From positions 16,724,829 to 16,788,828 of the forward strand of contig CM068540.1 in the NCBI GenBank assembly GCA_035048495.1: a stretch of 64,000 nt of DNA. Reading direction: 5' to 3'. Of the stretch, positions 56,328 to 64,000 are shown piece after piece. The notes beneath the pieces are model-generated. The model did no database searches. It worked only from the letters and a program-made list of their open reading frames with translations, and was not told where the DNA came from. Both the position numbers and the translations under genes were made by a program. Each line of letters begins with the position of its first letter. The first letter of the stretch is position 1. This DNA comes from Euptelea pleiosperma (lineage: Eukaryota; Streptophyta; Magnoliopsida; Ranunculales; Eupteleaceae).

Positions 56328-59270
56328 AATCTTGAAACCTCCCTAAGAGTTATTTTGGTCTTTTTTACTTATTAAGATTAATTTAGACGCATTACATATT
56401 TTTTACTTACTTATACTTAAATATTTTTTAAAATATAATTTATTTACTTTGTATAAACTTTTAGAAATTTTAAAAAAAATTATTTTTGATAAGTATTTTA
56501 ATATTTTTCATGTAAAACCTTTATTGGATTTTGATAAGGCCCCTTAAAGGAAACTATTTTGAAGCGTATTTTGGTGATTTATTTATATTGTTTAGTATTA
56601 AATTTATTTTTTCATGAGTGTACAATTTCAACTTAGGGTTTTATTAGTTGATTTCATATAATTAAGTAATATACACATATAATATACGAAACATACATCG
56701 GGGTGTGTATTAATAAATCATATCCCTATGTTCTAAAAAATATTAGTGTGTAGGATTATTAAATTAATTATTTTAAACATAAATTAAACTATTATACTAA
56801 GTTGGCTACTACATAAGCTTTAATTAATTAATTAGAAAGCTAATTGCTTAATTAACAAGGAAATATATTGACTTTTTAGCCTATTAAGAGTGTCAAAACC
56901 TAAATAAAAACCTAATTGAAAACTTGTAAGCCAATTATTATCTTAACTCCTAAACCTATTTATACACTATTTTGCTTGGACCATCCCATACTTCTATAAT
57001 TTTTTGCAAAACACATTCCAATCATACTACTCTCTCCCTTTAGTATTTTGTGATGTCCTTATCATTTTTAGTTTAGTCGTCTTCTACCTGAACATGATTG
57101 TGGATGGCCTTTTTTTTAGAGAACAATCTAACCATCCCTTAAAAAATAACCCCTTCACTTTGTTCTAAAATCTAAAACTTTACTATATTCATAGTGATTT
57201 TTCCTTCATTTAAAATTATTTTAAGAAAAAAGAAGAATAATAGAAAAAATGAGAATAAGAGATTTATTGTTCTTACACTAAATGATTTCTATTTTTTTAG
57301 CATAATATAAGTTTATCTCATTCCTTTGTTCCAATGATTACTTTTAAATCTAATATATTATAGATACATGTTCTAAATTTCTACTTTATATTTTATTCTG
57401 TTTTGTTATTAGATTAATTATTTTTTATTTTGTAAAACATGCTAGATATTTATTAGTTATTTTTTGCATATTTTGCATTTTTGGTTCGTTATTTATTTTT
57501 AGTTTTCCAAATCCTAAAATATTAAAAAATTTGGATGAATTCCTTCTTGTTGTTAAATCATCTTGAAACTTAGAAGGTAGTGAGATTACTATCTTTACCA
57601 AGTATACACTCAATTTAAATAATCGGTTATATTTTGAGTTATAATTTTTTATTATTTTTTCAATATATAGATTTGATTTTTTACATGTGTATTTATTTGG
57701 CTTTTTTTGATAGTTGGCTTGTATCTTTTTTACATTATATTATATCTATTGTACAATGGTGGCCAAAAAACATATTTTGAAGTACATGGACACTTGATAT
57801 TTTTGGGTTATTAAGTTTTATGCGTAATCATTACCTCTTCGATATTTCTATAGTTCTTTATGACGGACAATTTGGATGACATGCCTAAAAAACATGTAGG
57901 AAAGAGTATCATAAGGTAAGAAACCCCAAATCCCATTGAATTCATATGGTGAAGTTGATAACTTGGCTAGTTTGTTTAAATATGATCCATGTGTTTTTAT
58001 TTGGATATGTACATGCTTTAATCTTCTAATCCTTTGATTCATTAGATTAGATTACGTATAAACTTACCTTGTTTATTATTGTACCATTGCATTACAACTA
58101 TGTTCTATTATTTTTTTTATTGTTTTTGTGGTTAGCTGTCCAACTTCATAACTTCTTAACTCATTTCTTATAATTTTAGATTTATCTGATAAAGTAAATG
58201 GCTAATCATGTGAAGTCATAAGAGAACTTAGATAGTTTTTATTTATTATTTTATTTTTTATATTATGAACATTAGTTTTATTGCAAGGGGTGTAATAGTT
58301 AGGTTTATTTTATTATTTTTTGAAACATATTTAGATATTATTTTATGTGTTATAAGCAATAAAAAAAATTTATGCGTATCATGTTATTATTTTTTTGTAT
58401 ATGTTTGTAATGTTATAAGCATAACTTTTAATGCAATTAATAAAATTTATCAATTCTAAAGCCATTATCTTCTTAAATATTGTGAAAGTTTTTGAACAAC
58501 TTGTTATTCGCTTGAATAGATCATTCGACAAGCATTAATATAGTTAAGCATATCACAAATTAAGTAAGCGCATACGCATAATATCTTTAAAATTTCACGT
58601 AAAAATGAACTATGTAAATCTCTATTTTTTATTATATTTTTTTTTATAAAAACTCTATTTTTTTAGGTGTGTTCTTTTATTTTATAAAAGTTGTAGATTT
58701 AACAAATATCATTTAAATCCCTGTTGAATCACTTGATTCGGATCAACAAACAATTTTGTATAAATTGTTCGCTATTAGAGAGTTCATTGGCAAATTTCTG
58801 AAGTACAATTTTAGAATTCCTAATTATTTAAATTTTCTTTTAAAAGATCCTTAAGAAAATTTTAATGGATTCCCTTATCTTTTTTCTTTCTGGATACAGT
58901 TTTGGACTTTTTAATCAATTTATGTTATTTTTAAAAAATGGGACATTAAAATAGTATTTGTGTTATTTTTGTAAATGAAGAATTTCTTTTGTATTCTTTT
59001 TTTTATTTTGAAAAAAATACTACATACGACACTTATATTCTATATTTTCATGATAAGATATTTAAGTGTAGTTTTTAAATATATGTGGTAGGTTTTCTAT
59101 TTCCAAAAAATTAGTGCTCGAAATTTTTTACGAGATGGATATGTTTTACAAGTCATTCAAAAATTATTAATTTTATCACTTTTCATTGGTTTGTTTACTC
59201 ATCTTATTTTGATTTACATATTTCAAACTGTGTTTCAAATGTTCTTCAAAGACTTCCTTTTTCGGGTTAA
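56323..59270 (+). repeat. Probable chromovirus LTR and AT-rich DNA
   Basis: The LTR start is supported by the adjoining pol end and polypurine tract. CTATTTATACACTA near 56958 could be its TATA region. The LTR end was not found, so the right bound is arbitrary. Otherwise AT-rich without genes. Confidence 0.4.
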
Positions 59271-59274
59271 CATG

Positions 59275-59545
59275 ACATGTTAAGAATGGACTATTAATTA
59301 ATAACTTATCTAATTCGAAACTTTAAAAAATGGCATAATTTGATATTTTTAGACTTTATTTTTTTACTTTAAACATATCTCACCCTCGAATCAAGGTCTG
59401 GAGTTACAAACTTTGGTTTGATTAATAATTTATTTATTTCAAAACCTAGAAGTGACATAATTTAATATTTTTAAATTTTAATTTTTTTACTTTAATCATA
59501 CCTCACCCTCGAATCAAGATTTGAGGTTGCAGACTTTGGGTAAAT
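59275..59545. repeat. Tandem duplication, ~125-bp unit
   Basis: Two copies carry TGRCATAATTTRATATTTTTA, then CTCACCCTCGAATCAAG and GGTTRCARACTTTGG in the same order. Confidence 0.75.
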
Positions 59546-59606
59546 CCAAAATGTAGAGGGTTAGGTATAGTAGACTTCCAAAATCAAGCTGTTATATTTC
59601 TAAAGT

Positions 59607-60098
59607 TAAATATGACTGTCAATAGATATTTAAAAATTTGAATTCGTTTCGAATCCATATTTAGAAAATTAAATAATATCCAAAAAATTTGGATACCTTT
59701 TTAATATTTGAATAAATTTTAGATACGAATTCGGATATTCATGTATTTGATTTAATAATATCTAATTTAATAATTATATTTTTATTGTATATAGTAGATT
59801 ATATTATATTTATCATATTAAACAATATTTATATTATAATAATAATAATATATTAAATAAAAATTTACTAATTATAATTATTTTATATATATATATTTAT
59901 TATTATATAAATATAATAATTTATTATAAATTTTTGATTTTCAGATCGGATGTTATCAGATATTTGATAAGTTAATCGAATTAAAATTCGAATATTAATT
60001 TAAAATATCTATCAGATATCGAATCAGATTTGGATATTAGATATTTTTTCAGATTCATATATACTTATATTCAATTCGAATAGTTTCTGTTGACAACC
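59607..60098. mobile_element. Miniature element, GACTGTCAAT/GTTGACAACC ends
   Basis: Left end GACTGTCAATAGATATTT and right end TAGTTTCTGTTGACAACC are imperfect inverted repeats. Inside, TTCGAAT/ATTCGAA and GGATATT/AATATCC motifs are mirrored. Resembles common plant hAT-like elements beginning GGGCTGTCAA. Very AT-rich. Confidence 0.6.
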
Positions 60099-60099
60099 C

Positions 60100-63000
60100 T
60101 AAGTTAAATGCATGAGGAATTCTTATGTTTAAAAGATATTAATTTGAAATAATCAAAAACTAATATTCATTCCCTTTAAAACATTGTATATTGATATTAA
60201 GAGTATTTAATTAATTACGTGCAAATGATAAAATGAAGTCGATAAATTATGGGTGTATAAGAGTAAGATTTCATTGTTATCATATCTTTAAAATTTTAAA
60301 ATGAAAGCGTTTTTAGTCAATCTTTTGAAAAATATTAATTTTTAATTTTTTAAATTAAATTATATTTTTTTCTTTTAAATGATTATAGAACTTGTTTTAT
60401 TGAAAATTATTGGTTAAGGCATTTTTAATGACACCAACTTTATATGATTTTAATGTTGAAATGATTTTTCAAAGTGGAAAGATCAAAATACCATAGTGTA
60501 ACAACCCATAATAGTAAAAGTAGGTTTTGCAAATAAAAAATCATTAACTTGATAAAGATTCTCATCAAAATCGTCAAAATATAAAAGATAAGGTGTTGGT
60601 TATAAAATTTAAAATCTCATAAAGAGGCTTGATGGGAAAACTGACATTACCATTAGATATAAAAGTATTAAAAAATATAATTTAAACTGTAAACACACTA
60701 AAATTTAGGCTTTTACAAAAAAAAGTTATAAAATCTTGATAAAACGCATCTAATAAGTCAAAGCTTATATTTTAATCGAAGAATTTTCTAAAAAATTTAA
60801 CCTTATAGATGAATAGAGTATTAAAAAATATGAAAGTAGACTGTCAATATGCTCAAATTTGAAGTCGATAGGGTTTCAATCCGAGGACTAGAAATCATCA
60901 TTTGTTATTATTATCATGTGAGCCCCATCGCTTGTCGATTACACTTCCTCGATGATTGTGGGTCAATTTGAATCAATCTGATCACATTTGGGCAAGTGGG
61001 ACCCATTGAGATAATATAGTAATCCTAGCGTACATCCAGTTGGATGTGCGAATATGCATCATTTTCGGTCCACCTTAGTTGTTATAGGCAGCCCAATTAT
61101 TCCTTCTTAGCCCAGGCCCATTCTTGACAAACCTTATCTTGTTGATCAACCCCATACTCACCTCGACCTAGGCACATCTCTTCTCAGCCCAACCAAATCT
61201 AGGTACATTCTAACTTATTTTTCTTGAGTTACATGTCAAACTTATAACCTGACAAAAGTAAGTTGAATATGTTATCTTTGTATCTCATCCATTCGATCGA
61301 ATTTCCAATTAAAAATCCATAGATCTACTTTTGACCTAAAATATTTTGATAAAGCGATTGCTATATTTTTGTTAAGTTATACCACAATACATGATAACCA
61401 AACACATATCAACATTTGTAATTGTTTTTGAAACACATGTTAGGTTTAGTCCATGCAAATGACACATCTCTTTACATGAATTTATAATTTTACCATTATC
61501 CCTAATAAAAAATAATTTTGATAGAATAAAAAAAAGCCATTTTTTATTTTTAAAACTTTAGCCTACGTTGAAGCAATCATTCAATGGTATTCATGATGAT
61601 GCTTAAAGGCTAAATTTTAGATGTGTCAAAGATAATTTCAAAAGTTTCAAGTTGGTGTGGATATTACCAAATTTAGAGAAGAATAAATAAATATTTCCTC
61701 TCATTTCTTCATGTCTTCTTATCTATTTGTGTATTATTTTCTTCTTTTTTTAAAATTATTATGTTTTCTTATTGTTTAAAGTATAGGATTTAATTAAAAA
61801 AATCATGGACTGATTTTGGGATTTTTGAATGAAAATAAAAATCTATTTTTGGCTAAAATAACAATCCATTGATATATAGATGTTTTTTATTGTGAAAATG
61901 ATCAATTTTTTGGCATTTCAGTTAGGAAAAATAAGGTTTTATTCTTCTATGTTATAATTTTTTAATAGTGTGAAATTGATTGTATTTGGGGACATTTCTA
62001 TGTTAAAACACAACATTATTTTTGATATTTTTCTGCTGAAAAACTAGTTCATTATTTAAATATTTTTCAGTTTGAAATTTAGATATCAAACCTATTTTCT
62101 CGTGGTAAACTATGAATAGGTTGTAAGAGAGGATTTTGGATGATTTTGGGTGGTTTTGATGACCATTAATGGCCGTGTAAATGTCTAAATTGGAGTCCAC
62201 ATTCTAGACATTTTCTGCAATAGAATCTAGGCATAATGCCCATATAATTTATGTAAGTTTTGAGAAATAAAAGAAAGGATTTAAGGATTTTTGTGGACCC
62301 TACATGGCTGGACGTAAGCTAATCATGGCCATGAAGTTTAGCGAAAGGTAGAGTCCTTGTTTTGGTTTAATAGACTGAACTCAAAACAGGATATTGTATG
62401 GAGTAAATGAATGATTAAAAAATAATACAAACAAATAAAAAAATATAGGTCCTTACTAAGTGACCCATGGCATTATAAGGGAAAGCCCACAGGGCTGGCC
62501 CATTTTGAAGTATGACAACTTAAAGTAAAAATAAATCAATGAAGTCCACTTTTAATAAAAATTAATCTTTTCTCGAAACAAGCAAAATATTTCTTTTAAA
62601 AATTAATAACTTTATACTTGTAATATTCATTATCAACTTTAAGAGATCACTTCGATCTTGAAATACTCTTGTTAATGTAGATCGTTAAAAAAATATAAAT
62701 AAATTAATAATAATAATTATATTATAGAAATAATAAAATAATATTTCATAGGATATGAAGTTTTAAAAAAAGCAGTGACAGTTTCCTCAGACTCGTAGTG
62801 CGTAGTGCACTTGTTAGATAAATTTTCTAGTAAACTTGTTTGATAAATTTTTTTACCCGAAAATACATAATAAAATATAAAACAATTAATGAAAGAAAAA
62901 GATAAAAATATAATGAAATAAATAGAATGCATATACAAGCTATTAACCACACATCTCATGAAAATGTGGTAACCTATAAAACTTCATTAAAATATAGAAT

Positions 63001-63539
63001 GTTCATATTTACATCTATTAGTATTTATTGATTTTCTTCATACAAACAATTGGAGATACTTTAACATTTTTTTTAAAATGACATGACATCTTAGGACAAG
63101 TATTGACAAAGAGTCTTAGTGATGTTACTAAGATGTATTATTTGAGGGCACAATAAAATGAATTGTCACCACTTTCCAACTTTCTATTTTGATCTACTAT
63201 CTATGAATAAATAAATAAATCAAATTACTTAGTCTTATTCTATATCATAAATATGTTACATTAATGTATTTTGATCATCTTAGTAAATTTTGATATTGTT
63301 AGACCAGTGTTCATCAGACTTAACACAAGTTAATCAAATTAGATCCAAATTGAATAATTTGACTAGAATGGATTAGGATTTGCAGGATAGACAAATTGAT
63401 CGCATTTGAAGTAGGCTATCAAAGTAAGTTAAATTGATTAGATTTGAGTTAGCGTGGTCTTAATTACATATTAAAGGCTACTCTAAGCATGAGTTGAATA
63501 ATTTTAATGAAAAATAATATAAGTAATTAAGATTAAATA
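60100..63539. other. AT-rich, no gene recognised
   Basis: Short ORFs are expected by chance in DNA this AT-rich and show no recognisable motif. TGTAACAACCC at about 60498 resembles a chromovirus LTR start but has no pol end before it. Confidence 0.4.
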
Positions 63540-64000
63540 ACTAGTTAAGTTGTGTTAATTAGTTTCACTTGTTTGATTGAATGACAAATCAACTAGTTTA
63601 ACTAGTTCGATTAGGTTGACTCTATTGATTAGTTGATCAGTTGGACTCTGGCTGACTATGCTGACTAGTTTAACTAGTCTATCAGGTTAACAACAGTTCT
63701 TAGTTAACTAGTTCGACTAAGCTGGATTAGGCTAACTAGTTAACCAATTTTGCTAGGTTTGATTATATTAGTTGACCAATTTGACTTGGATTGATTATAA
63801 TGACTAGTCTAACTAGTTTACTAGGTTGAAAAAGTTTTTAGTTGACCAATTTGACTAGGTTGGACCAAACTGATTAGTTAACCAGTGTAACTAAGGTTGA
63901 CTATATGGATTAGTTGACCAATTATGCTAAGATGAAACTAGATAGATTATTTAACCAGCTGACTAGTTGAATAGACTTTACCAACGTTGATTAGTTGACT
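63540..64000. repeat. Degenerate minisatellite (TTGACTAGTTNAACTAG-type)
   Basis: Repeats of the theme TTAGTTGACCAATTTGACTA and TGACTAGTTTAACTAG with variable spacing, continuing past the right edge. Not coding. Confidence 0.8.

Noticed and set aside
57425..62959. Scattered ORFs of 60-80 codons in the AT-rich right third
   Set aside because: Composition is dominated by AT-rich codons with no motif, start context or splice support.

Overview
This is nuclear DNA from a flowering plant. Genes have spliceosomal introns with GT/AG borders, intergenic DNA is AT-rich, and the window is packed with plant transposable elements: L1-type LINEs, tRNA-derived SINEs, hAT, Mutator-like and Tourist-like miniature elements, and Ty3/gypsy elements of the Tat and chromovirus types. 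I cannot name the species. No bacterial features, CRISPR arrays or rRNA genes were seen.

Three host genes can be reconstructed, all on the + strand. (1) 3012-4588: five exons encoding the C-terminal 186 residues of transcription factor TFIIB; exons for the N-terminal zinc ribbon are not found in the first 3 kb. (2) 6728-14294: a three-exon gene for a small GIY-YIG nuclease-domain protein (195 aa), whose introns hold a GATC-rich miniature element, a short LINE tail and a longer LINE ORF2 fragment. (3) 31759-38153: a ten-exon gene for a 948-residue secreted or ER-routed protein of repeated propeller-like motifs, function unknown. Between genes 2 and 3 (14.3-31.7 kb) lies a graveyard of nested inverted-repeat elements, with weak traces of one or more unrecognised genes on the - strand (15.3-22 kb).

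From 42107 to 52746 sits a complete, young Ty3/gypsy element of the Tat type, flanked by a 5-bp target duplication (GTAGG). Its sense strand is -. It has a primer-binding site, polypurine tract, an intact gag ORF fused in frame to the last ~100 residues of integrase (protease, RT, RNase H and most of integrase are missing), a 93-bp tandem array, and an intact four-exon antisense gene (799 aa) with its own TATA box on the + strand. The 3' LTR plus 344 bp of adjoining internal DNA is tandemly duplicated, so there are three LTR copies. This is the most interesting structure in the window.

From 52.7 kb to the end there is AT-rich, gene-poor DNA with a decayed chromovirus integrase/chromodomain end and its LTR start near 56.3 kb, a miniature element at 59.6-60.1 kb, and a degenerate minisatellite running off the right edge.
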